Below, in pieces: positions 7,537 through 15,154 of a stretch of 54,309 bases of DNA (the stretch's first letter is position 1; each line of letters starts with the position of its first letter). The position numbers were made by a program, and so were the translations under genes. Source of the DNA: an uncultured Oscillospiraceae bacterium (GTDB lineage: Bacteria; Bacillota; Clostridia; Oscillospirales; Oscillospiraceae); assembly GCA_934591845.1 (NCBI GenBank), contig CAKTPO010000015.1, forward strand, positions 1 through 54,309. Reading direction: 5' to 3'. Under the pieces are notes generated by a model. That model was not told where the DNA came from. It saw only the letters and a program-made list of their open reading frames with translations, and did not search any database.

Positions 7537-9042
7537 TCATCCGCGAAGCCCCGCCGCCTTTTTCGGTGCCTGCGCAGTCCAATACTGTGCACCCCAATGC
7601 TCAAAGTCCCACTCCTCCATATAGGCATTGCACTCGTAGTCGATGTAATAGAGTGTTCCATCATGCGGGACGAAGTTGGTGGGATAGTAGTCGATGTTCA
7701 GTCCGGCCGGGTATAGCAGGCTGCACGTGGCCTGCACCTGTGTAAGCCAGTCGGGTTCCATCCGCCCCTCTTTGAGCAGCTCTGCCACCGTTGCCCCGGC
7801 GATGTATTCCTTCAAAATGCGCTCCTGCGGGGCATCCACCGCCAGAAGCCGGGGCATTGGGATGCCCAGATTCCGCAGCGTTTCATAGTCCCGCAGTTCG
7901 GATTGCAGCTTGTCACCGAAGGTGTAGTATTCACAAGGTTCATGGTGGATCTGTTTCAGGACATATTGCGCCGTTCCGTCTGTCACAAGATAGGAGTAGC
8001 CCCCTTTTCCTTTCCCAAGAAGCTTGATGACGGTGTATTCGGAATCGTTTACGGTCATCTTGGGGGCATTGTGCTGCTTCAACTGTTCCAGGTTTTCCAG
8101 AACGGACGGACTGTTTCCGGCGATCTGCCCCAGTGTCGGGCACCCGTCCATCTGCGCCGGAAACTGATGCCGGGTGTTCTCCTGAACCGTCAGTGTCACG
8201 TTGCAGCCTGCTTGTTTTGCCACAGCATATAGCTGCTTTGCCATTGGAAGGCAGTCCTCATCCTCTGTGCCGCAGAAAATCCGAAGCTCGATGTTCTTTT
8301 TGGAAATGGCACGAACCACATCTTCCGCCTGATCCTGCAAGATGGGGACCCAGGGACTTTGCAGGAGCAACAGATCACAGCGTGCAGAAGAACATGTGAC
8401 CGCCCGCAAGAGCATATCGCATCCGGCAGAAAAGCCGCCGCAGGCAATGTTTTGATAGCCCTGGGGTTGTACCCTTTCCATGGCATTTGCCACCGGCAGA
8501 TAGGAAGTGCTGTCATAGCTCCAGCGATAGGTTCCATAGCCGTCCGGCTGGGCACTCTGGACGGTTTCCAACTGCCACAGACCACTTGTTCCCACAATCG
8601 GTTCCCAATCTGCCCGGGCAACGTTCCCGTTTTGTGTGTTCCCGTGAATGGCCAGAAACAGGTTGTCCGCCCTTTTCTTCTTCCATGAAAAAATCGCCTT
8701 TGCCTTGGAAACGGCAGCTGCATAGCGGTCATCCGAAATTGCTTTCAGCGAAAGAAACTCTGCATCGCTTTGAAGCGCCGCAAGGTCGTCATCCTCCAAC
8801 ACTTCCGGGCGATACCACCAGTTGTTCTCTTGAATGGCCTTTCGCAGCCACGCCAAGGCGGTCTGGGGCCTATGGGCTCCACCGGCCAGACAGGCAAGAA
8901 AGTAGAATGTCTGCGGCCCAAAGCTGCCTGGGCGTTCCTCGTAGGCATTCAGCAAAAATTGGTAAGCTTCCGGGTATCCATTTTCGGCGATGGACAATGT
9001 GGTTTCCAGAATATCATTTTCCTTAGGGTTATTCATTTCCAT
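7537..9042 (-). CDS. TPR-like / alpha-beta hydrolase / protein-kinase-like fusion
   Basis: Protein of 501 aa in three parts. Residues 15-110 are helical and TPR-like (ending DLAALQSDAEFLSL). Residues 125-320 are an alpha/beta hydrolase: HGN oxyanion motif at 133-135, nucleophile elbow GGFSAG with Ser205, candidate acid Asp261 or Asp263, and candidate His292. Residues 335-500 have a protein-kinase or aminoglycoside-phosphotransferase-like fold: glycine-rich loop LLGKGKGGYSYLV, Lys363, Glu382, catalytic-loop-like DYYPTNFV with Asn456, and IDYE with Asp468. No signal peptide, so cytoplasmic. The start has a GGAAAGGA ribosome site. The parts are known singly; the combined role is unknown. Upstream are a broken KTR gene and a truncated HTH gene, so it may be a survivor of a mobile cassette. 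Confidence 0.7.
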   Translation of the reverse strand: MEMNNPKENDILETTLSIAENGYPEAYQFLLNAYEERPGSFGPQTFYFLACLAGGAHRPQTALAWLRKAIQENNWWYRPEVLEDDDLAALQSDAEFLSLKAISDDRYAAAVSKAKAIFSWKKKRADNLFLAIHGNTQNGNVARADWEPIVGTSGLWQLETVQSAQPDGYGTYRWSYDSTSYLPVANAMERVQPQGYQNIACGGFSAGCDMLLRAVTCSSARCDLLLLQSPWVPILQDQAEDVVRAISKKNIELRIFCGTEDEDCLPMAKQLYAVAKQAGCNVTLTVQENTRHQFPAQMDGCPTLGQIAGNSPSVLENLEQLKQHNAPKMTVNDSEYTVIKLLGKGKGGYSYLVTDGTAQYVLKQIHHEPCEYYTFGDKLQSELRDYETLRNLGIPMPRLLAVDAPQERILKEYIAGATVAELLKEGRMEPDWLTQVQATCSLLYPAGLNIDYYPTNFVPHDGTLYYIDYECNAYMEEWDFEHWGAQYWTAQAPKKAAGLRG

Positions 9043-9117
9043 TCTTCCTTTCCGAAAACTGTGTCTGGCTTCATCTGAAATAAAACAACGCAGAGCAAAG
9101 CTGATTTCTCCTCAGGT

Positions 9118-9215
9118 TCAGTTCTGCGTCTTAGCGTCTGGCTGTTTTCCAGAACCCACACCCGGGTTTTCCCGTGACAATAGGGACACAACAGCCATTG
9201 TCCTTGTTTTTTCAT
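9118..9215 (-). pseudogene. Broken cysteine-rich KTR protein
   Basis: The frame opens with WLLCPYCHGKTRVWV, the N-terminus of small cysteine-rich KTR proteins often carried by mobile elements. In another frame it ends GKQPDAKTQN, matching the usual KEPDAKTQ C-terminus. The middle, with the second CPKC pair, is missing and the frame is shifted, so this is an internally deleted remnant. An uninterrupted first frame runs on to 9033 and overlaps the start of the next gene. Confidence 0.6.
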
Positions 9216-9223
9216 AAAAGCAC

Positions 9224-9457
9224 CTATTCGTTTGCCGGGGCGGAAATGAGGGTGATTCTCCGTATTTTGCTGCTTTCCACGGTGCCGCGAATTCGGTTTT
9301 CACCCACCACCGTGAGAATGGAGCGATCCGCAAGAATCCTGATATGCCGATATAAGCTCGCACTGGGAATATCCGGCAGTGCTTTCCGGAGTTCCTTGAC
9401 TGTGCCGGTTTCGTGAAGTAAAAAATACTGAAAGATCCTCTGCTGAACAGAATTCAT
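9224..9457 (-). pseudogene. Truncated winged-helix transcriptional regulator
   Basis: Residues 1-60 form a winged helix: ETGTVKELRKALPDIPSASL then YRHIRILADRSILTVVGENR and IRGTVE. Full-length relatives continue well past this point; here the frame becomes SSKIRRITLISAPANE and stops at 77 aa, so the C-terminal domain is lost. The broken KTR frame begins 9 bases later, suggesting one deletion damaged both. A short functional DNA-binding protein remains possible. Confidence 0.55.
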
Positions 9458-9593
9458 TACGATTTCCGCCAGCTCTATAGGATACCGCCACTCCTTGAAT
9501 CATTACCTGCTTCTATTATATTCTCATTTATGATAATTTCAAGAGAAACGTTTATATTGACGAAGCAAAACAGTCTGCCTCCGCACGAAAGAA

Positions 9594-9618
9594 GACCGCC
9601 ACCCAAAAGGTGGCGGTC
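9594..9618 (-). terminator. Perfect 10-bp hairpin (terminator-like)
   Basis: GACCGCCACC (9594-9603) pairs with GGTGGCGGTC (9609-9618) around five bases. It is followed on the minus strand by a pyrimidine-rich run. It lies between the regulator fragment and the tRNA-tail repeats. Confidence 0.5.
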
Positions 9619-9628
9619 ACTGAAAGGA

Positions 9629-9953
9629 GGGCAACAAAGACTCGGCCAAATGCCACGGGCATTTGGCATTTAGATGGGTTCGAGTCTTATCGGTAGGGGG
9701 GCAACAGGACTCGATTGCTGGTTTCGCGATGCAAAACCATATGGTTGCAACCAGTTTTTGAACTGGTTGCTGCTAAATGTCACTGGCATTTGGCATTAAA
9801 ATGGGTTCGAGTCTTATCGATAGGGGGGCAACAGGACTCGATTGCTGACTTTGCGAAGCAAAGTCATATGGTTGCAACCAGTTTTTGAACTGGTTGCCGC
9901 CAAATGCCACTGGCATTTGGCATTTAGATGGGTTCGAGTCCTGGCCGCACCAA
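9629..9953. repeat. Three tandem tRNA-Leu-tail palindromic units
   Basis: Units at about 9629-9697, 9698-9823 and 9824-9953 each open with GGCAACARGACTCG, the complement of the tRNA-Leu T-arm and 3' end, and close with GGGTTCGAGTC, the same sequence inverted. The last unit ends in GCACCA like the tRNA. Inside units 2 and 3 lie perfect hairpins, GCAACCAGTT / AACTGGTTGC and CAAATGCCA / TGGCATTTG. The array sits directly 3' of tRNA-Leu, separated by its terminator. No coding potential is seen. Confidence 0.8.
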
Positions 9954-9986
9954 CAAAAAGGGCCGCCGGAAGGCGACCCTTTTTGT
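9954..9986 (-). terminator. Terminator of tRNA-Leu
   Basis: AACAAAAAGGG pairs with CCCTTTTTGTT around CGCCGGAAGGCG-like bases, giving a strong stem directly after the tRNA 3' end on the minus strand. Confidence 0.75.
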
Positions 9987-10069
9987 TGGTGCGGGCAACA
10001 GGACTCGAACCTGCACGCATTCGCAGTGGAACCTAAATCCACCGAGTCTACCAATTCCACCATGCCCGC
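9987..10069 (-). tRNA. tRNA-Leu (anticodon UAG)
   Basis: Eighty-three bases with the CCA end encoded. The acceptor stem is GCGGGCA/TGCCCGC and the T-loop is GGTTCGAGTCC. The anticodon arm is GTGGA-TTTAGGT-TCCAC, which places TAG at positions 34-36 and so decodes CUA leucine codons. The long variable region is typical of leucine tRNA. It is transcribed on the minus strand, probably from the promoter near 10216-10244. Confidence 0.95.
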
Positions 10070-10134
10070 ATGTTTTGTGCCTCTATTTTTACACGGCGAG
10101 GGAACCGAGGCGGAGCGTGATGCTTGATCCGCAT

Positions 10135-10161
10135 ATAAAATCAGGGGAACCCTGATTTTAT
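10135..10161. repeat. Perfect 12-bp palindrome upstream of tRNA-Leu
   Basis: ATAAAATCAGGG and CCCTGATTTTAT flank three bases. It lies between the minus-strand promoter and tRNA-Leu, so it would form a hairpin in the tRNA leader. It could be a partial terminator or processing signal; function unknown. Confidence 0.6.
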
Positions 10162-10215
10162 GGAAAACAGACGTGGAAAGGGCACACCAAAGGCCTCTGA
10201 TCCAACGTCCAATCC

Positions 10216-10244
10216 AATATAGCACAGGAAAAAGCCTTTGTCAA
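10216..10244 (-). promoter_or_regulatory. Sigma-A promoter of tRNA-Leu
   Basis: TTGACA (10239-10244) and TATATT (10216-10221) on the minus strand are spaced by 17 bp. The tRNA starts about 146 bases downstream, so the precursor has a long leader. Confidence 0.7.
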
Positions 10245-10321
10245 TGCGGTTTTGAGGCTTTTACTTGCTTTTCCGCCAAGGCTGGATTATAATAGGCTCA
10301 AAATCAGAAAGGAGCGGGCGT

Positions 10322-11041
10322 ATGGGGGCTTTTCGCAGGATTTACAGGCGGCTGCGGTACGGAAATCGGTCGGAGTCGGAGATTTATTTGGATGGGCTGC
10401 GGGCCATGGGCGTGGAGATCGGGCAGGGGACGGTGGCTTTTGCACCCACCATGACCTTTCTGGATGTGAGTCGGCCCTGGCTTCTGACCATTGGCGAACA
10501 TGTACAGATCACCAAGGGCGTGACGGTTCTGACCCATGGCTATGACTGGTCGGTGCTGAAAGGCGTTTATGGGGAAATATTGGGTTCTGCGGGGAAAGTG
10601 ACCATTGGAAACAATGTGTTTCTCGGCATGAACTGTACTGTTTTGAAAGGCGTGACCATTGGGGATAATGTGATCATCGGGGCCAATTCCCTGGTCAATA
10701 AGGACATCCCAAGCAACTGTGTGGCGGCGGGGAATCCCTGCCGGGTGATCATGTCTTTGGAGGAGTACCGCCAAAAGCGGCAGCAGGCCCAGCTTTCCGA
10801 GGCCCGGGAGCTGGTCACGGCTTACAGGCAGCGCTACGGAAAAGAGCCGGATGAGCAGGCCCTCAGTGAGTTTTTCTGGCTGTTTACCAAAGATGCTTCC
10901 AACCTTCCAAAATGCTGGCAGGAAAAAATGGAACTGGTGGGAAACTTCCGGGATTCCGCAAAGGCCATGGAAAGTCGGGAGCCGCCCTATGGCAGCATGG
11001 AGGATTTTCTGAGAGATATTGACTTTTCCGGTCAAATGTGA
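10322..11041 (+). CDS. Hexapeptide-repeat acyltransferase (left-handed beta-helix)
   Basis: Protein of 239 aa. Residues 45-150 show the hexapeptide pattern of LbetaH acetyltransferases, with VTIGNNVFLGMNCTVLKGVT, IGDNVIIGANSLV and the closing VAAGNPCRVI turn. Such enzymes move an acetyl or acyl group from acyl-CoA to a sugar or similar acceptor; the acceptor cannot be read here. A C-terminal extension of ~85 residues, largely helical (EYRQKRQQAQLSEARELVTA), is longer than in simple family members. The start at 10322 has an AAGGAG ribosome site. aspS follows 42 bases later on the same strand. Confidence 0.85.
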   Translation: MGAFRRIYRRLRYGNRSESEIYLDGLRAMGVEIGQGTVAFAPTMTFLDVSRPWLLTIGEHVQITKGVTVLTHGYDWSVLKGVYGEILGSAGKVTIGNNVFLGMNCTVLKGVTIGDNVIIGANSLVNKDIPSNCVAAGNPCRVIMSLEEYRQKRQQAQLSEARELVTAYRQRYGKEPDEQALSEFFWLFTKDASNLPKCWQEKMELVGNFRDSAKAMESREPPYGSMEDFLRDIDFSGQM

Positions 11042-11083
11042 GAAAATATCCGGGTAAATTTAGAAACGAGAGAGGCTTTTGAA

Positions 11084-12856
11084 ATGAAGCAATCCAGAAC
11101 GAATACCTGCGGCGAGCTGCGGCTTGCGGACGTGGGAAAGAATGTGACCATTGTAGGCTGGCTGGAAAATGTCCGTGAAGTGGGCTCCAACTTTGCCTTC
11201 CTGGTCCTGCGGGACTTTTACGGCACCACCCAGGTGGTGGTAGAGACCGAGGAAATGATGAAGGTGGTCAAGGGCATCAACAAGGAGTCCACCATCTCCG
11301 TCACTGGCACCGTCCGGGAGCGGGAGAGCAAGAATGCCAAGCTGCCCACCGGCGACATTGAGGTGGTTCCCGAGCGCATCGAGGTGCTGGGCAAGTGCGT
11401 TCACAACCAGCTGCCCTTTGAAATCAACAAGAGCCGGGAGGCCGACGAGAATACCCGCCTCAAGTATCGGTTCCTGGACCTGCGGAATCCTGCCGTGAAG
11501 TCCAACATCGTCCTGCGCTGCCAGGTGGTGGCGGAGCTGCGGCGGCTGATGACCGAGCAGGGCTTCCTGGAAATGACCACCCCCATCCTGACTTCTTCCA
11601 GCCCCGAGGGCGCCCGGGACTATCTGGTGCCCGCCCGGAACCATCCCGGCAAGTTCTACGCCCTGCCCCAGGCCCCCCAGCAGTTCAAGCAGCTGCTGAT
11701 GACCTCCGGCTTTGACCGCTATTTCCAGATCGCCCCCTGCTTCCGGGATGAGGATGCCCGGGCCGACCGCACCCCCGGCGAGTTCTACCAGCTGGATATG
11801 GAAATGGCCTTCGCCTCCCAGGAGGACGTATTGGAGACTCTGGAAACCGTGCTGCAGCCGGTTTATGAGAAGTTCGGCAAGTACCAGCGGGTGTCTCAGG
11901 CTCCTTGGCGGCACATTGCCTATAACGAGGCCATGGAGCGCTACGGCTCCGACAAGCCCGACCTGCGGATCGATTTGGAAATCCAGGATATTTCCGAAAT
12001 CGTCCAGGGCTGTGGCTTCGGTCCCTTTGAGGGTGCTACGGTCAAGGCCGTGGCGGTGGATGACTTTACCCAGGCCCGGAAGTGGATCGATAAGCTCCTG
12101 GCTGACGTAGAAGTCCAGACCGGCAACAAGGCTTGCTGGTTCAAGGTGGATGACACCGGTGCCCTCACCGGCGGTATCTCCAAGTTCCTGGGCGACTGCG
12201 CCGGGGCCTTGACGGAAAAGCTGAATCTGAAACCCGGCTCCTTTGTGTGCATGGCTGCCGGCAAAAAGAGTGCCGCCCAGAAGACCGCCGGTGTGATCCG
12301 CTCCATGCTGGGCAAGCGTGTTCCCGGCCACTTTGACGAGGAGCAGTATGCCCTGTGCTGGATCGTGGACTTCCCCATGTATGAGATCGGTGAGGAATCC
12401 GGCCAGCTGGAATTCTGCCACAACCCCTTCTCCATGCCCCAGGGCGGCCTGAAAGCCCTGGAAGATGCCGAGGGCGATACGGAAAAGCTGCTGGCCATCA
12501 ACGCCAACCAGTATGACCTGGTGTGCAACGGCTACGAGTGCGCTTCCGGTGCCGTCCGGAACCATGACCCGGAGATCATGGTCAAGGCGTTCCAGATGGT
12601 AGGTCTGGGCGAGGAAGACGTAAAGGCCAAGTTCCCGGCCATGTACAACGCCTTTACCTACGGCGCACCCCCCCATGCCGGTGCGGCCCCCGGCGTTGAC
12701 CGCCTGGTCATGCTGCTGACCGGCGAGGAGAGCATCCGGGAAGTCATTACCTTCCCCATGAACAAAAACGCCCAGGACCTGATGATGGGTGCCCCCAGCT
12801 GTGTAGACCAGAAGCAGCTGGATGACGTTCACATCGCCATTACAGAAGAAGAGTAA
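11084..12856 (+). CDS. aspS: Aspartate--tRNA ligase
   Basis: Protein of 590 aa, the usual length of bacterial-type AspRS with a GAD insertion domain. It charges tRNA-Asp with aspartate in the cytoplasm. Visible parts: N-terminal OB-fold anticodon-binding domain (VTIVGWLENVREVGSNFAFL), class II motif 2 (CFRDEDARADRTPGEFYQLD), GAD domain in the middle (about residues 290-420), and motif 3 (GAAPGVDRLVMLLTG). Whether it is discriminating or also charges tRNA-Asn cannot be decided from this window. A strong terminator follows, then tRNA-Arg. Confidence 0.97.
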   Translation: MKQSRTNTCGELRLADVGKNVTIVGWLENVREVGSNFAFLVLRDFYGTTQVVVETEEMMKVVKGINKESTISVTGTVRERESKNAKLPTGDIEVVPERIEVLGKCVHNQLPFEINKSREADENTRLKYRFLDLRNPAVKSNIVLRCQVVAELRRLMTEQGFLEMTTPILTSSSPEGARDYLVPARNHPGKFYALPQAPQQFKQLLMTSGFDRYFQIAPCFRDEDARADRTPGEFYQLDMEMAFASQEDVLETLETVLQPVYEKFGKYQRVSQAPWRHIAYNEAMERYGSDKPDLRIDLEIQDISEIVQGCGFGPFEGATVKAVAVDDFTQARKWIDKLLADVEVQTGNKACWFKVDDTGALTGGISKFLGDCAGALTEKLNLKPGSFVCMAAGKKSAAQKTAGVIRSMLGKRVPGHFDEEQYALCWIVDFPMYEIGEESGQLEFCHNPFSMPQGGLKALEDAEGDTEKLLAINANQYDLVCNGYECASGAVRNHDPEIMVKAFQMVGLGEEDVKAKFPAMYNAFTYGAPPHAGAAPGVDRLVMLLTGEESIREVITFPMNKNAQDLMMGAPSCVDQKQLDDVHIAITEEE

Positions 12857-12861
12857 CCCCA

Positions 12862-12899
12862 TTTCCCTCCGAGGCCACCCCTCGGAGGGAAACTTTTTT
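12862..12899 (+). terminator. Terminator of aspS
   Basis: TTTCCCTCCGAGG pairs with CCTCGGAGGGAAA and a T6 run follows. Confidence 0.9.
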
Positions 12900-12910
12900 G
12901 ATTTTCCCTC

Positions 12911-12939
12911 TTTACAAACATGGCTTTATCTGCTATAAT
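12911..12939 (+). promoter_or_regulatory. Sigma-A promoter of tRNA-Arg
   Basis: TTTACA (12911-12916) and TATAAT (12934-12939) are spaced by 17 bp and end 19 bases before the tRNA. Confidence 0.85.
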
Positions 12940-12958
12940 ACCTTGGTACTTAGGAAAT

Positions 12959-13034
12959 GCACCGGTGGCTCAATGGATAGAGCATCGGATTCCGGTTCCG
13001 AGGGTTGGGGGTTCGAGTCCCTTCCGGTGTACCA
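12959..13034 (+). tRNA. tRNA-Arg (anticodon CCG)
   Basis: Seventy-six bases including encoded CCA. The acceptor stem is GCACCGG/CCGGTGT, the D-arm GCTCAATGGATAGAGC and the T-loop GGTTCGAGTCC. The anticodon arm TCGGA-TTCCGGT-TCCGA places CCG at 34-36, decoding CGG arginine codons. Confidence 0.95.
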
Positions 13035-13071
13035 AAAAGTGGGTCATCCATTTGGATGACCCACTTTTTGC
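13035..13071 (+). terminator. Terminator of tRNA-Arg
   Basis: AAAAAGTGGGTCATCC and GGATGACCCACTTTTT form a perfect 16-bp stem directly after the tRNA. Confidence 0.9.
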
Positions 13072-13366
13072 ACCGGAAGGGACTCGAACCATCTAAACGG
13101 AACTGCCGGTGGCAGTTCCGTCGCGGCGGCTAGACGCTGCGAAACCATAATGTACCGAGTCCCTTCCGGTGTACCACCTGTCGGCATACGAGACAGGGAC
13201 TCGAAAGGGCGGCGGCAGCGCAGCTGCCGTAAAAACACTCCGGTGGAGTGTTTTTAGCCCGTGGGAGAGTCCCGAGAATTCTGAACGCACCCCGTAGGGG
13301 TGTGGGCAGAATTCTCCCCCTGCGGTACAACGCACCGGAAGGGACTCGAACCATCTAAATGGAACT
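13070..13366. repeat. tRNA-Arg-tail palindromic repeats
   Basis: Bases 13070-13175 open with GCACCGGAAGGGACTCGAA and close with CGAGTCCCTTCCGGTGTACC, an inverted pair copied from the tRNA-Arg T-arm and acceptor end. A further opening copy lies at 13332-13350 and runs into the mosaic repeat. Between them are nested hairpins: AAAAACACTC / GAGTGTTTTT (13231-13255) and GAGAATTCTG / CAGAATTCTC (13274-13316) with an inner CACCCC / GGGGTG. No coding potential is seen. The architecture matches that beside tRNA-Leu. Confidence 0.75.
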
Positions 13367-13920
13367 GTAGGGAACGGCCTATGTGCCGTTCCGCTGCGTT
13401 GTAATTACAACCCCTGTGGATAAAACAAAACCACCCCCCGACATGTCATTCCGAGCGAACGGTAGTGAGTCGAGGAATCTTCCCGAGTGGCCTGTTTTAT
13501 CTAGCGGTGGTACTTTCTCCCACGTGGTGGATTCCTCCACTCCGCTTGCGCTGCGGTCGGAATGACAAATGGGGTTACGTTTGTACGGATTCGCCTACAG
13601 TTTCTAGAGTGTTTCACGCCGCCCCGCTGCCTCATCAGTCAGGGCTGCGCCCTGCCAGCTTCCCCGGGGGGGAAGCTTTTGTACCGGGCTTTGGGGTGTG
13701 GGGGTTATCGGTAATGGTTCCGTCCTTTCACGTGCGGAACGGCACATAGGCCGTTCCCTACGGTTTCGCTGGTGGGTGGGCGTTTTCAACCGAGGGATTC
13801 CAAGGACGGGGGTATATGAGGGAGACGTTTCTACAGATTCGCCTGCTGTATCCAGGGCGTTTTGGGCAGCAGCCCCTTTGACTGGAAGGGCTGTGTCCCT
13901 GCCAGTTTTCTGTGGGAAAA
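13367..13920 (+). repeat. Mosaic repeat, copy A
   Basis: Modules in order: GGAACGGC palindrome, ATTACAACCCCTGTGGATAA block, GTCATTCCGA...TCGGAATGAC hairpin, GTACGGATTCGCCTA block, CAGGGC/GCCCTG hairpin, AGCTTCCCC palindrome, second GGAACGGC palindrome and GGACGG end. A diverged second copy of the middle modules occupies about 13821-13910. The terminal GACAGT array is absent. The copy ends just past the 3' end of the anti-sigma gene. Short open frames within it are not conserved as proteins. Confidence 0.85.
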
Positions 13921-13929
13921 GCGATTGTT

Positions 13930-14628
13930 TTACGATTGCGGTTGGCTATGCATGGTCCAGTTGGCTTCCTCCTGGGCGGTGGCGGTGCGGACTTCCATGT
14001 CTTTTTCCCAGACCAGGATGGAGTTCTCCGGGTCGTTCTTGATTCCGAGATAGACTTTTGTTACAGGAGTGTGGGTTTCGTCATTGAGGAAGGCAAAGGC
14101 ACTGTCCGGATCGAAAGCAACGCCGGCCGTTCCTGTGGGATGGTGGTTTGTTTTCTTTGCCAGAATGGGGCGATAGGCCGAAATATAGCCGTAGCCGTCA
14201 CTGCCGACCTCTATCCAGGTGCTGTAATAATTCAAATCATACAAGTCGTCATAATCAATATGAATCAATCCGTCAGAGGTTTGGTAAACGTCCGTCACAA
14301 CCATGTCTTCTTTCCCCATGGGGACGCATTTCCATTCCCTCAAAAGGGTGATCACCCCACACAGCAGCAGGACGGCAATTGCAATGCCAAGACCGATCCA
14401 TAGAAATAATTTCCGTTCACGATTCCATCTTTTTTGTATAGGAACCAATGGTGCTGACTCTGCCACAGCCATGTGCGGTTCCGGTATGGAGCGGAGATCA
14501 TCCAATATTTTTTTGCAGTCGGGGCAGCCGGTGCAGTGCAGTTCTATTGCGGCGCGGCTTTCCGGGCTGCACACATCATCGTGATAGAGCGGAAGCAAAT
14601 CACGGATCAATCCACAGGGATAATTCAT
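13930..14628 (-). CDS. Zinc-finger anti-sigma factor
   Basis: Protein of 232 aa. The N-terminus has an anti-sigma zinc-binding domain (ELHCTGCPDCKKIL, HC..C pattern near residues 30-40), then a linker, one membrane helix (residues ~75-95, LWIGLGIAIAVLLLCGVI) and an extracytoplasmic domain of ~135 residues. Family role: it holds its partner sigma factor at the membrane and releases it on an envelope signal. The start overlaps the sigma gene stop by 4 bases (ATGA), the usual coupled layout. The signal sensed by the outer domain cannot be inferred. Confidence 0.88.
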   Translation of the reverse strand: MNYPCGLIRDLLPLYHDDVCSPESRAAIELHCTGCPDCKKILDDLRSIPEPHMAVAESAPLVPIQKRWNRERKLFLWIGLGIAIAVLLLCGVITLLREWKCVPMGKEDMVVTDVYQTSDGLIHIDYDDLYDLNYYSTWIEVGSDGYGYISAYRPILAKKTNHHPTGTAGVAFDPDSAFAFLNDETHTPVTKVYLGIKNDPENSILVWEKDMEVRTATAQEEANWTMHSQPQS

Positions 14629-15086
14629 TCAAATTCCTCCTTGATTTTGAGTCTTGCGCGGTGGTACGTCACCCGCGCCCAATTCTCCGATTTTCCGAAT
14701 AAAAGTCCGATTTGACGGAAAGATAGCTCTCCCAGTACACGCAGGGAAAACACCTCTTTATACGGCTCCGACAGGTTGTGAAGTGCCTGATGGATCTGGA
14801 ACGCAGATTCTTTCTCAAACATCATTTCCTCTACAGAATTGCTGAGCGGTTCTTCGCTTTCTGGCTCTTTTCGCTTTTTCAGGTGGGACAGATAGGTGTG
14901 TTTGGCGATTTGGCAAAGCCAAACATAGAGTCTGCATTGCCCCCGAAAAGAGTCCAAGGATTTTAATGCTTTGAAAAAAGTCTCTTGGGTTATTTCCTCG
15001 GCAAGATTTGCATCACGGCTCAGGGCGCAGACGTATCTGTAGACATCCTGAAAGTAAAGGGCATATATTTGTTCATAATCTTCCAC
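14625..15086 (-). CDS. ECF-type RNA polymerase sigma factor
   Basis: Protein of 153 aa. Region 2 is visible at residues 8-70 (YALYFQDVYRYVCALSRD, EEITQETFFKALKSLD) and region 4 at 100-150 (LSEPYKEVFSLRVLGELSFR then QIGLLFGKSENWARVTYHRA). It redirects RNA polymerase to a small stress regulon in response to its coupled anti-sigma factor. GTG start at 15086 with an AAGGAGG ribosome site. A mosaic repeat begins about 70 bases upstream, so the promoter must lie in or next to the repeat. Confidence 0.92.
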   Translation of the reverse strand: MEDYEQIYALYFQDVYRYVCALSRDANLAEEITQETFFKALKSLDSFRGQCRLYVWLCQIAKHTYLSHLKKRKEPESEEPLSNSVEEMMFEKESAFQIHQALHNLSEPYKEVFSLRVLGELSFRQIGLLFGKSENWARVTYHRARLKIKEEFE

Positions 15087-15154
15087 TGCTTCGCCTCCTT
15101 TCTATCTATAGGACTTGCGAAAAGGTATTTCGTTACATTTTTTTGCAGATTTGG

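Noticed and set aside
9629..9953. Additional tRNA genes or tRNA pseudogenes in the tail repeats.
   Set aside because: Only the T-arm and 3' end are copied. There is no D-arm or anticodon arm.
13070..13366. Integration att site of a genomic island at tRNA-Arg.
   Set aside because: Copies of the tRNA end are present but no integrase gene or island cargo lies between them; the spacing is only ~100-300 bases.
13465..13749. Open frames inside the mosaic repeats, such as one reading CTDSPTVSRVF and FPGGEAFVPG.
   Set aside because: Similar frames appear in several repeat copies but are broken by shifts in others, have no ribosome site and follow the palindromes. They are DNA repeats, not proteins.
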